This document shows, piece by piece, positions 35,309-43,925 of a stretch of 64,000 bases of DNA. The first letter of the stretch is position 1. Each line of letters begins with the position of its first letter. The notes under the pieces are model-generated. The model worked only from the letters and a program-made list of their open reading frames with translations, did not search any database and was not told the origin of the DNA. This DNA is from Litchfieldia alkalitelluris (GTDB taxonomy: Bacteria; Bacillota; Bacilli; Bacillales; Bacillaceae_L). The translations under genes were made by a program, and so were the position numbers. Location: positions 3,670,696-3,734,695 of the forward strand of contig NZ_KV917374.1 of assembly GCF_002019645.1 (NCBI RefSeq), written 5' to 3'.

Positions 35309-37657
35309 TTAGGTAGCATTCTTGATGACGAATGTATCGTCTGATACATTATCGAAAAAAGAACTTCTTTTACCTAAGCTAAATAAATACAATTCATGCA
35401 TCGCTCTTGTACAAGCAGTATAAAAAAGATTCAGTTCAGAAGCGTGATGATAGCGGTCGTTTGAACAATTATAGATAACAACCGCATCAAATTCTATTCC
35501 CTTAGCTAAGTATGCCGGTATGATTAAAACACCCTGATCAAACTCACTGGTTTTACTATTTACTAATTTTAGGTGAAGCGTATCCTTTAGGTCATTATAA
35601 GCTTTACTACTTTCACTTGATGTCTTACAAATAATAGCAATCGTCTTATGGCCTTCTCCTTGAAGTGCTTTTACACACTCCAAGACACCGTTGTTTAAAT
35701 TCTCTAAAGTATCCATTTCCGTTAATATTGGCTTATTTCCATTTCGATTAAATGGTTCAATTTCACCTCCACCCGCAACAAGACCCCTTGTAAATTCTAC
35801 AATTTGCTTCGTTGATCTATAACTTCTCATAAGTTTAATTATTTCTTGGTTTTCACTTTCATTTGACCCTTCTGAAAAAACACTTGAGTTATTCATTGCA
35901 TGAGTATAAATGGTTTGATTAATATCACCAAGAATTGTCATAGAGCTATTTGGGAATAATTCCTTAAAAAAAGCAAATTGAAAGGGTGAATAATCCTGCG
36001 CTTCATCAATAAATAAGTGACGAATTGTTGTTTCTGTTTGTTTTCCTTCTATTTGATCTTGAAGATATAGAAAAGGTGTTGCATCTTCATTGGATAAATG
36101 TTGGTCATTTATCCTTTCAATTGTGAATTTGCAGATTTCATCCCAACAATCCGGCAATTGAGATTGAATATCTTTGTTCTTAATGCTCCAATGTAGCATA
36201 TTAATGTAGTTTGCTTTCAGATTTATGAATCCATAGTCTCTTACCGCTTTTTTTATAGGTTTAAAGTTCCTTTTTATCACGATTTTTGCAAGTAACTGTT
36301 CTTCACGTTCATAATCATCAAATGTATTTTCAGTGAATCTATTATCATTTTGGAGCTTATTATACGCTTTTAAATAGTCTTCACGGTCTAACAGCTCAGA
36401 CTCCTCTATAACCCAATCCTTTTGTCTCTCAACCTTTTGAATCTTTACTAATTTTTTCAATAGCCACTCTGACACCATTTGAATGCGATTTGCTATTGAT
36501 ATATTGTTATCAATGGAATAAAAGTATTTCTCAATTTGCTTAGAGGTTATGATGGTATCTCCTCGAAAATCAATATTCTTAAAGATTAATCCCTTCTCAT
36601 TTAGAGTGAAAACATATTGATCAATCAACTTCTTGTAATCAAGACTCGCCTTGAAGTGAATACTTTCAGTTCTTATTGAATATAACGGGTCCTTTATGTC
36701 ATTGAGGACATATTCAATTTGAGTGAAGGGGTCTTCAACCTTAAACTTGTTTCCTAAGCGGTGTTCTAGATAAGCTTGAAACGTGGTTTGCTTCATATTT
36801 TCTTCCCCAAGCTCTGGAAGAACTGTTCCTACATAGCTATTAAACATTGGGTTTGGAGAAAAAAGCATTATATTGTCTGCACTAATCGTTTTTCTGTGTT
36901 TATACAATAAATATGCTACACGCTGTAAAGCAGCAGATGTTTTACCACTTCCTGCTACTCCCTGAACAATTAACATTTTACTTTTTTCATTTCGGATAAT
37001 TTGATTTTGTTCCCTCTGGATTGTTGAAACGATGCTTCTCATCTGCGTATTTGCTTGGTTCCCTAAAACCTCTTGTAAAATTTCATCTCCAATGGTAACT
37101 CCAGTTTCAAACATACTCTTAATCCAGCCATCTCGAATGATGAACTGTCTTTTCAATTTCATCTCACCATCAATTTCACCTGAAGGAGTACTGTAATGAG
37201 CAGGTCCAGGGGCGTAATCGTAATACAGACTAGAAATTGGGGCGCGCCAATCATAAATGACAAAATTCTCTTCTGCTTCATCCATTAGAGAAGTGATACC
37301 CAAATAGATCTGATCTACTTGGCTTTCACCTTCTTCAAGAAAATCCACTCTTCCAAAATAAGGGGAATGCTTAAGTCGTTCTAAATTTTTCATTTGCTGA
37401 TAAAATTGCTTATGACTTCTTTCACGCTCTGACAAAAGCTCTGTCTGCTGCTTAATACTTGTAAATGTTTCACCTATATCATCTGGTTCATCGAAATTAA
37501 CAGTAACATCTTCCCAAAAGTCTGTACGAATACCGATAATATCTTTTTTTAATCCGCCGGTATTTCGTTCAAGTCGATCCTTCTTTTTATCAATAAGTTC
37601 CATCACTTGATTTACGCGATTTTGTTCAATTGCTAGGTCTTTATTTGATTCTGTCAT
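35309..37657 (-). CDS. helD: RNA polymerase recycling motor ATPase HelD
   Basis: 782 residues, superfamily-1 helicase-like. Bacillus HelD binds RNA polymerase, pries it off stalled DNA and promotes recycling. The N-terminal coiled-coil arm (about 1-90) and FGRVDF...IYLGITSL segment precede Walker A QGVAGSGKTSAAL near 235. An inserted arm lies between the two halves of domain 1A, the Walker B region HLFIDEAQDYS is near 558, and GDINQTIY and the C-terminal motif YLAKGIEFDAVV and YTACTRAMHELYLF complete it. Length matches Bacillus HelD. It stands alone, with no operon partners. Confidence 0.92.
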   Translation of the reverse strand: MTESNKDLAIEQNRVNQVMELIDKKKDRLERNTGGLKKDIIGIRTDFWEDVTVNFDEPDDIGETFTSIKQQTELLSERERSHKQFYQQMKNLERLKHSPYFGRVDFLEEGESQVDQIYLGITSLMDEAEENFVIYDWRAPISSLYYDYAPGPAHYSTPSGEIDGEMKLKRQFIIRDGWIKSMFETGVTIGDEILQEVLGNQANTQMRSIVSTIQREQNQIIRNEKSKMLIVQGVAGSGKTSAALQRVAYLLYKHRKTISADNIMLFSPNPMFNSYVGTVLPELGEENMKQTTFQAYLEHRLGNKFKVEDPFTQIEYVLNDIKDPLYSIRTESIHFKASLDYKKLIDQYVFTLNEKGLIFKNIDFRGDTIITSKQIEKYFYSIDNNISIANRIQMVSEWLLKKLVKIQKVERQKDWVIEESELLDREDYLKAYNKLQNDNRFTENTFDDYEREEQLLAKIVIKRNFKPIKKAVRDYGFINLKANYINMLHWSIKNKDIQSQLPDCWDEICKFTIERINDQHLSNEDATPFLYLQDQIEGKQTETTIRHLFIDEAQDYSPFQFAFFKELFPNSSMTILGDINQTIYTHAMNNSSVFSEGSNESENQEIIKLMRSYRSTKQIVEFTRGLVAGGGEIEPFNRNGNKPILTEMDTLENLNNGVLECVKALQGEGHKTIAIICKTSSESSKAYNDLKDTLHLKLVNSKTSEFDQGVLIIPAYLAKGIEFDAVVIYNCSNDRYHHASELNLFYTACTRAMHELYLFSLGKRSSFFDNVSDDTFVIKNAT

Positions 37658-38373
37658 ATTTCACACTCCAATCAAAAGCTTTGACATTCGACAAGTTATA
37701 TCTTATAATTATAATTAAGTTATTTTATGAAACGGATATGTAAACGCTAAAAAATGTTAGACCAAATTTAATGTTAACATAAAAAATATATGAATTCAAG
37801 AACATTTCTATATGTATTATAAGCTGACTTTTTAAAAGTCAGCTTTTTTATTGCCTTTTCACCTATTTTGTCCACCCCTTCCTAGTGACTCCCTTAGTAA
37901 TGCAAATACCCTTCATTAAAAATACTACACAACTTAAATATATAGTGGTTATTTCACAAAACCATACATCCTTAATTTTACATTTCACATAACGTTCATA
38001 TTAGATGAGATGGAAAAGTGATACACTAAAAAACAAAGCATTATTAACTAATAATATTTCTAAGAAGGGGTGTTCAAGGCAGATAGGAATTCATTATTTA
38101 GTTTTAATCAAATAAATTATGGTACAAATGAGGCTCTGTTAATTTTTAATTTTTAACGTTAGGTATCCTAGACTCTGATATTGATTGTTTAATTCCTCTT
38201 AGACCTTCTCTGCTTCTTCACCCTCTCCCTTACCTTATATAACATTATAGTCTCTAAATAAAACTGAATTCCCCACCATTATTAAGACCGTAAAATTATT
38301 GTTCAGTGTGACACACCATATCAAACTTTTTCAGTATATTAGTAATAGAGCGTACGTGATAGGGGTGTCTTAA
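37658..38373. other. Intergenic region with one bidirectional terminator
   Basis: No gene seen. A strong hairpin AAGCTGACTTTT/AAAAGTCAGCTT with T run lies at 37821-37850. What it would terminate on the plus strand is unclear, since the segment 37660-37820 in front of it holds no frame; a small RNA there is possible but unsupported. Confidence 0.5.
37821..37850 (+). terminator. Rho-independent terminator without an obvious gene
   Basis: AAGCTGACTTTT pairs with AAAAGTCAGCTT (2-base centre), followed by TTTTATT on the plus strand. Confidence 0.65.
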
Positions 38374-39105
38374 ATGACTAACGGTAAATTCAATAAAAAC
38401 TTAGCATTATACTTATTAAAGATATGTAAGCTTACTTATGATCAATTTGACCATGATGGCAGCTTCAGTATTCCGAATAACGCAAAGGTTCTTAAGGTTT
38501 TCAAAGCTAAATCTTTTGATTCACTTGAATGGTTTGGCTTTATTTTAGAAAAAGATGATTCTGTAATAACAGCCTTTCGGGGAACCGATTCGGATCCCGA
38601 CTGGATCTCAGATGCTGAAGTTTTTCAGTCAAGCTTCCCATATTCTACTGATAAAAAACTTTTAGTTCATGATGGTTTTCTATCCATTTATCAATCCTGC
38701 CGAGACGAAATTCTAAAGTCTTATTCAACAGTATCAAAGAACAATAAGAAACTATTTATAACTGGTCATAGCTTAGGAGCAGCTATCGCTACACTGCATG
38801 CCCTTGATACTGCGATGAACACAGATTTCAAAGATGTAAACGTGATTAATTTTGCGTCACCAAGAGTAGGAAATCAGGAATTCGCAAATAACTATAATCA
38901 ACTGATTAATAAAAGCACTCGGTTCGTTAATCAAGACGATATCATCCCTCTGCTCCCTCCGGAAAAAATACAGTGTCCATTCACTAAAAAGGATTGGAAA
39001 TATTCACATGTAGATTCTCCACTAAATTTCAGAATTCAAACTGGAAGTCTTGCAGGGAACCATGCTTTAACTACCTATAAAGAAGGCGTTAAATTATTGG
39101 ATTAG
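38374..39105 (+). CDS. Class 3 lipase-family alpha/beta hydrolase
   Basis: 243 residues, no signal peptide. The nucleophile elbow ITGHSLGAAIATLHA is near residue 131, with TAFRGTDSDPDW near 70 as oxyanion segment; a candidate Asp is in DDIIPLLPP near 189 and the His in GNHALTTY near 229. The order matches fungal/plant-type Lipase_3 proteins. Hydrolysis of acylglycerols is inferred; the intracellular location suggests a role on small lipids. GGGGTGTC precedes the ATG. Confidence 0.88.
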   Translation: MTNGKFNKNLALYLLKICKLTYDQFDHDGSFSIPNNAKVLKVFKAKSFDSLEWFGFILEKDDSVITAFRGTDSDPDWISDAEVFQSSFPYSTDKKLLVHDGFLSIYQSCRDEILKSYSTVSKNNKKLFITGHSLGAAIATLHALDTAMNTDFKDVNVINFASPRVGNQEFANNYNQLINKSTRFVNQDDIIPLLPPEKIQCPFTKKDWKYSHVDSPLNFRIQTGSLAGNHALTTYKEGVKLLD

Positions 39106-39204
39106 TTTCATTAATACAAGAAATCTGTCAATATTCTCAATAATAAATTGATAATATCTTATAAAAACGGTAAAGCTACCATTAAAAAAATGGAGGCTTT
39201 CTTT

Positions 39205-40488
39205 GTGAAAAGTGGGATAAAAGGGGATTCGAACTTCTTTATAAGCATTCTAAAGTGGGTCTTACTAGGTTGTTTCATCGGTATTTTTATAGGCTCTTTC
39301 ACAGCCTTGTTACTTCTTACCCTCGACTTCCTTACCGAAAAACGTGAAGGAAACTCTTGGTTCTTATACCTTTTACCACTCGCTGGAATTTTTATTGCTT
39401 ATATCTACAAAAGGTTTGGGAAGGATTCAATAAAAGGAAATAATCTGATTATGGAGGATATTCAAGGCCGCGGGAAAACTCGAAGAAGAATGGGGATTAT
39501 TGTTTTTATTGGTACATTCATTACACATCTATTTGGTGGATCGACAGGACGTGAGGGAGCTGCTGTTCAAATGGGCGGCAGTATTGCTGAAACAACCAAC
39601 CGAATTTTTAATTTAAATTTAACTGATCGTAAAATCCTACTAATGAGTGGGGTTAGTGCTGGTTTTGGGTCAGCTTTTGGAACACCCTTAACTGGAACGA
39701 TATTTGGTATGGAGTTATATTTTATTGGAAAAATGAAATATGAAGCACTTATCCCCTGTTTTACAGCAAGTTTTATTGGTCATTATATAACAACTAAATG
39801 GGGAGTTAAGTATGAACACCATGTCATTAAGGAAGTTCCTGACCTAACAACAATTACTACCTTTAAAGTAATTATTTTATGTATCATTTTTACCATAATA
39901 AGTATTCTCTACAGTATCTTAAGATATAGTACAGAGGTTTATTCAAAAAGATACCTAAAAGAACCTATGCTAAGAGCTTTTGTTGGAGGAATTTTAATTG
40001 TTGGCTTAGTGTTTCTCTTAGGAGGATCTCGAGACTATACTGGTCGGGGTTTAAAAATGGTAAACAAAGCATTTGAAGGCGATGTTCCGCCTTTTGCATT
40101 TTTGGGCAAACTTGTGTTCACTGCGATTACAATGGGCACTGGCTTTGTAGGTGGAGAAGCAGTTCCCTTATTCTTTATGGGGGCAACTCTAGGAAATACC
40201 TTAGCAGATTTTTTTAATTTACCGACTACATTCTTAGCAGCATTAGGAATGATTACTGTATTTGCGGGAGCTGCTAATACTCCTATTTCATGTTTTATCT
40301 TAGCTATAGAATTGTTTAACGGTAAAGGATACGAGTATTTTTTCATTGCATGTATAATAAGTTACATATTTTCTGGGAGATATGGTGTTTGGCCTTCGCA
40401 ACAGTTATTTGAACCAAAAAGTAGAATGTTAAATCAAGCTAATGGAACCTCGCTCTCTGAGTTGTTCAAAAAACAAAAAACCACATAA
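39205..40488 (+). CDS. ClC-family chloride channel/transporter
   Basis: About 427 residues with ten or more membrane segments. Selectivity-filter motif GSTGREGAAVQMG near residue 113 (family GxGREGP), GFGSAFGTPLTG near 152 and GFVGGEAVPLFFMG near 315. The position of the gating Glu is in GREG. It may work as a chloride or fluoride transporter. GTG 39205 was chosen because GGAGG (39192-39196) lies eight bases upstream; an upstream TTG at 39148 gives a longer frame without a site. Confidence 0.88.
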   Translation: MKSGIKGDSNFFISILKWVLLGCFIGIFIGSFTALLLLTLDFLTEKREGNSWFLYLLPLAGIFIAYIYKRFGKDSIKGNNLIMEDIQGRGKTRRRMGIIVFIGTFITHLFGGSTGREGAAVQMGGSIAETTNRIFNLNLTDRKILLMSGVSAGFGSAFGTPLTGTIFGMELYFIGKMKYEALIPCFTASFIGHYITTKWGVKYEHHVIKEVPDLTTITTFKVIILCIIFTIISILYSILRYSTEVYSKRYLKEPMLRAFVGGILIVGLVFLLGGSRDYTGRGLKMVNKAFEGDVPPFAFLGKLVFTAITMGTGFVGGEAVPLFFMGATLGNTLADFFNLPTTFLAALGMITVFAGAANTPISCFILAIELFNGKGYEYFFIACIISYIFSGRYGVWPSQQLFEPKSRMLNQANGTSLSELFKKQKTT

Positions 40489-40517
40489 TTGTCCTTATTA
40501 GCAAGGACTCTTATGTG
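40482..40517 (-). terminator. Terminator between convergent genes
   Basis: CACATAA/TTATGTG with an inner GTCCTT/AAGGAC stem; on the minus strand it is followed by GGTTTTTTG. Confidence 0.75.
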
Positions 40518-40518
40518 A

Positions 40519-41283
40519 TTAAAAAGGCAAATGCTTTGTTTCATACTCAATTCCTAGCTCTTGAAACCAACTATTCAAACCGGTCCATAGATCCTCGCAA
40601 CTAAAATAAGTTTTTTTAATATCTTGCAAATTTCCTCTTAGTAGTAATGTAACGAGCTCCTGATAACCAGTTGGTTTTGAGTTCATTCCTAATGACTGCT
40701 TAAATGTTGAAACCCTTGTCGTATAGTATCGCTTGTTTGCAAGTCCAATTAGCTTTGCTGTTTGCCATGCGAAATCCTTCGCTAAAAAGGTTATGAATTC
40801 GCAATCCTCTGATTCAACTAGGTTTCTAATTTTTCCCATTGTTTCGTAAGGCTCCCATACCATAAATTCCATCATAACTGCCTTTATATCATCTTCCGAT
40901 ATGTCTAAAGGTAATTGATTGTTCATTCGAAAAAAATCGGTAGGATCATATATTGGGCTAATATCAATAAAAGAACCTGCCCAGATGGCCCAAGAGTCAT
41001 CAATTCTTTTCGCCCTCTTTATCCAGTCACTTTTTTGCCTTAGATTTAGTTCGATTTTAAACCCATCATAAACAAATTCATAACTCTTTTGAACAAACCC
41101 ATCATTTGTGACAATATGCATTTCTATATCAGAATACGGCATTTCTGTATTTCGTCCGATTGACCCATATGCTCCGATTGCAATCAATTGATCACCAAAC
41201 TTATTAATTAATTTATTCTTTATAATATTTATCATTTGTTGTTTTTCGGCATTAGACGTTGGTACTGGAAACGTAAGCATCAC
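40519..41283 (-). CDS. ANT(4')-like aminoglycoside nucleotidyltransferase family protein
   Basis: 254 residues, the length of Staphylococcus/Bacillus kanamycin nucleotidyltransferase (253). It shares that enzyme's active-site block (AIGAYGSIGRNTEMPYSDIE, with the G-S...DxE pattern near 39-53), IELNL near 77, PIYD near 118, the YTTRVSTF and PTGY blocks near 187-205, and the terminal PF. Metal-binding Asp/Glu positions of ANT(4')-Ia are therefore conserved. ANT(4') adenylylates aminoglycosides at the 4' hydroxyl; whether this chromosomal homologue does so is inference. Its start overlaps the upstream kinase gene's stop by four bases. Confidence 0.82.
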   Translation of the reverse strand: MMLTFPVPTSNAEKQQMINIIKNKLINKFGDQLIAIGAYGSIGRNTEMPYSDIEMHIVTNDGFVQKSYEFVYDGFKIELNLRQKSDWIKRAKRIDDSWAIWAGSFIDISPIYDPTDFFRMNNQLPLDISEDDIKAVMMEFMVWEPYETMGKIRNLVESEDCEFITFLAKDFAWQTAKLIGLANKRYYTTRVSTFKQSLGMNSKPTGYQELVTLLLRGNLQDIKKTYFSCEDLWTGLNSWFQELGIEYETKHLPF

Positions 41284-41813
41284 TTATCCCCTATTCCACT
41301 GCTTAGACTATCATGATTAATTAAGAAAGTAATGATTTGATTTGCACATTGTTCTAGACTGTCTGTATATGTATTTACTTCAATATGATATGGCTCATTT
41401 TGTTTATGAACAAAACTCGCTTGGTTAAGGGCTTGACCAATCAATCGATCTCCCCGAAAAGTTTCTCTTCGTTCCAGTTCTTTTTGTGGACAATGTACTC
41501 CTACAAATAATACTGGGTATCCAGTTAGAGTTCGTAGGCAATCATCTAAGGTCTGATAATTATGAAGAACATGATCTACAATTAAATTCACTCCATTATC
41601 AGAGAACATAGCAATATTTCTATGATAAAACGTTTCGGTAGCAATAGGGATTAATCTCCCGTTTTGGCGATCTTCCATTTTTTCTATAATATGATCAAAT
41701 TCATCGAGACTAAAGTGAAAGAAATGCGGTAACTTTTCGACTAACACTTTAGACAAACTTGTTTTTCCCGAGCTCGAAACACCATTTAATAAAATAATTT
41801 TCCCCTTGTTCAT
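41280..41813 (-). CDS. Chloramphenicol-phosphotransferase-like P-loop kinase
   Basis: 177 residues. P-loop GVSSSGKTSLS near residue 10, FSLDEFDHII near 35 and the family block VGVHCPQKELERRETFRGDR near 105 match the CPT-like family (PF07931), first known from the chloramphenicol producer Streptomyces venezuelae. Many members are housekeeping kinases of unknown target. AAAGGG lies before ATG 41813. The stop overlaps the start of the ANT(4')-like gene, so the pair is coupled. Confidence 0.82.
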   Translation of the reverse strand: MNKGKIILLNGVSSSGKTSLSKVLVEKLPHFFHFSLDEFDHIIEKMEDRQNGRLIPIATETFYHRNIAMFSDNGVNLIVDHVLHNYQTLDDCLRTLTGYPVLFVGVHCPQKELERRETFRGDRLIGQALNQASFVHKQNEPYHIEVNTYTDSLEQCANQIITFLINHDSLSSGIGDK

Positions 41814-41830
41814 CACAATCCCTTTGAATC

Positions 41831-42457
41831 CTATATATTTAACTGTTGCTTCATCTTTTTAATGATAGTATCAAAGTATTGTCGTTCATGTTGAACAAAA
41901 TCATTCATTCCTACTTTCATTTCAATAAATTCCTTTTCTCCTAATTTATTATATTTAAATCCTGCTACGATAATGTTCTGAATCTTACCCATCCACAAAT
42001 CAGAAATTTCGTTGAATTCTGCTTTAACAATTCCTGACAGTTCTTCTTTCTGAATGTTGAACTCATTAAGATTTATATACTTAGGATATAAATAAACATG
42101 GCATAGCTCATTATCGATAAAACTACCAATCTGCAATGAATTTCTAATGGTCCCTAAAGAAACTAACTCTTCAAAAGCAACTGAGATACCTAGCTCTTCT
42201 TCCACCTCTCTCACTCCATCAACAACCGTTTCTGTAGATAGTAAATGTCCAGCAGCAGTTATATCTAGTAAGTTTGGAAAATCCTTTTTATCTTCACTTC
42301 GAATTTGAAGATATATATAATTTCTATTATTCGCCCTTGTGATGAACCAACAATGAAATGTTTCATGAAGATAACCTACTTTATGAACATCCTCACGGGA
42401 TGCTTCGCCAATTCTTTCTCCAGTATCAGTAAATATAGCTAAATGTTCTTTAATCAT
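41831..42457 (-). CDS. NUDIX hydrolase
   Basis: 208 residues. A Nudix-type box reads AAGHLLSTETVVDGVREVEEELGI near 72 (one residue shorter than the textbook spacing between its Glu and Arg, as in the YfcD/isopentenyl-diphosphate-isomerase-like branch). It probably hydrolyses a nucleoside diphosphate derivative. ATG 42457 follows AGGGG; the frame could begin two codons earlier at TTG. It lies between trmO and the CPT-like gene with gaps below 20 bases, so all four genes are likely one transcript. Confidence 0.88.
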   Translation of the reverse strand: MIKEHLAIFTDTGERIGEASREDVHKVGYLHETFHCWFITRANNRNYIYLQIRSEDKKDFPNLLDITAAGHLLSTETVVDGVREVEEELGISVAFEELVSLGTIRNSLQIGSFIDNELCHVYLYPKYINLNEFNIQKEELSGIVKAEFNEISDLWMGKIQNIIVAGFKYNKLGEKEFIEMKVGMNDFVQHERQYFDTIIKKMKQQLNI

Positions 42458-42470
42458 TAGCAACCCCTTT

Positions 42471-42935
42471 TTAATTCCAATAGTTTTTCATAATTTCTCT
42501 GGACCAATCTGGTTGAGAAATGGTTTCCCTTGGTAAGAATTCTTTCATGACGGGCTTAATGTCGAGTACCGGTGTACCGTTTATACAATCTAATCCCTGA
42601 ACATACAGTTCTCTTCCTTCTTTTTTCACAAGCTTAACCGTTGTTAATCCTATGCGATTCGGACGGTTTTTCCCTCTTTGAGCAAAAATTCCTACCTTAG
42701 GAAGATTTTTATTGTTTCTAGGATGTCGTGCATCAGTAACAATTTTATCATCCTCTACCATATGGAAGTAATAAATAATCTCAAGGTGGGAAAATGTATC
42801 AATTTCGTTTATACAGTCCTCATTGAATGATTCAGATATTTTTATTCTAGATATAACGTTTCCCCAGTGATCATCCTCAATTACTTCTCGTTCATTGAAT
42901 ACAAAACCAATTGGATTTAATGTAATGACACTCAT
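42471..42935 (-). CDS. trmO: tRNA t6A N6-methyltransferase TrmO-like (TsaA/UPF0066)
   Basis: 154 residues. A beta-barrel SAM-dependent methyltransferase family that makes m6t6A at tRNA position 37. Diagnostic blocks: ARHPRNNKNLPKVGIFAQRG near 68 and NRPNRIGLTTVKLV near 92, then LDCINGTPVLDIKPVM. The N-terminus (LNPIGFVFNERE) matches the family. First gene of the four-gene minus-strand cluster ending in the ANT(4')-like gene; an AGGAGATG lies before ATG 42935. Function is by family. Confidence 0.85.
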   Translation of the reverse strand: MSVITLNPIGFVFNEREVIEDDHWGNVISRIKISESFNEDCINEIDTFSHLEIIYYFHMVEDDKIVTDARHPRNNKNLPKVGIFAQRGKNRPNRIGLTTVKLVKKEGRELYVQGLDCINGTPVLDIKPVMKEFLPRETISQPDWSREIMKNYWN

Positions 42936-43090
42936 TGTATCATCTCCTTGTTCAATTGAATTCGTGTGAATTTAATTTAGGTTCGAAATAATTATATAAT
43001 TCATTTATATAGGTTACCATAATTTTCTATCTGTATTTTTGAAAAGGATACTTTTAGATGGGTGATTTCCATATATCTACCCTGAAAAAC

Positions 43091-43216
43091 GAAAAGCGGA
43101 AGGCGCTCGATCATCGGCGACAGGCATAAGGCGAGACTGCTAGAAGGTTGTTCTTTAACCTTCTAGGGTGGATTGACTTAGACCTGAGAGCCGATAGCGC
43201 CTGGAGCTAGACACTA
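43091..43216 (+). repeat. R2 palindromic repeat, copy b
   Basis: GGAAGGCGCTCGATCATCGG at the start and AGCCGATAGCGCCTGGAGC at the end form the outer stem; CTAGAAGGTT/AACCTTCTAG forms the inner hairpin. Followed by an R3 palindrome at about 43235-43280. Confidence 0.8.
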
Positions 43217-43285
43217 AGCTAAGTATAATTTTTCATACTCCATGGTGCGAAATACTTATTTAGCATGGATGTCTACCCTGAAAAA

Positions 43286-43415
43286 AGAAATGCGGAAGGC
43301 GCTCGTTCATCGGCGACAGGCATAAGACAAGACGGCTAGAAGGTTGCTCTTTAACCTTCTAGGGTGGATTGACTTAGACCTGAGAGCCGATAGCGCCTGG
43401 AGCTAGACACTAAGC
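43286..43415 (+). repeat. R2 palindromic repeat, copy c
   Basis: Same structure as copy b, in direct orientation and 70 bp downstream of it, followed by another R3 (about 43430-43475). Confidence 0.8.
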
Positions 43416-43479
43416 TAAGTATAATTTTTCATCCTCCATGGTGCTAATTTTAATTAGCATAGAAGTCTACCCTGAAAAT

Positions 43480-43546
43480 AACATTGGTTGTGGAGTTCCA
43501 TGAGCTGCGATCCACCTGCTTTCCGCGGGGTGGTCCGTGAGCCTCC
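43480..43546 (-). repeat. R1 palindromic repeat, 5' half (copy E) cut by the IS110 element
   Basis: Runs GTGGAGTTCCATGAGCTGCG...GGTGGTCCGTGAGCCTCC and then stops against the insertion sequence. Contains CCACCTG (43512-43518) and TGGTC (43531-43535). Confidence 0.85.
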
Positions 43547-43734
43547 CTCTATAAATGTTGCTATATCAACGCTTCAAAGAGCTTTTAGCTCTTTAAAAAA
43601 ATATTTTCAGTTAGATAACTATCTTAAAAGTGTATTAATATTACATATTTACATAACTATGGTAACTACAAGATACGCTTCGCTAGAGTCAATTGGTATA
43701 AATTGACATAGAATCTTATGTGATGCACTATGGA

Positions 43735-43925
43735 TCTCTGCGAATCTTATGACGACGTACCCTCCCATGTCTCTTGGCGTCAAGCGCGTACATTCCTTCG
43801 TTCGGTCTTTTCATAAGGCAGAGGCTGGCGGTGCTCCTCGGGGGACTCATGGTCTAATGGCTCGTTTGTTGCCGGCTTCTCCGTGTCATCCTAATGTCAA
43901 AAGTAATAACTAGAAAATGAAAAGC
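43735..43925 (-). ncRNA. Candidate bridge RNA of the IS110-family element
   Basis: On the minus strand, read 5' to 3' just after the transposase stop, are two stem-loops. The first has CGAGGAG (43840-43834) and AGCCTC (43826-43821), which match the right half (CTCCTCG, complement) and left half (GAGCCTC, identity) of the interrupted target. The second has AGGAATG (43797-43791) and GGGAG (43766-43762), which match the joined element ends AGGAATG (45305-45311) and CTCCC (43543-43547). This is what target- and donor-binding loops of an IS110 bridge RNA should look like. Exact RNA ends are unknown. Confidence 0.65.
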
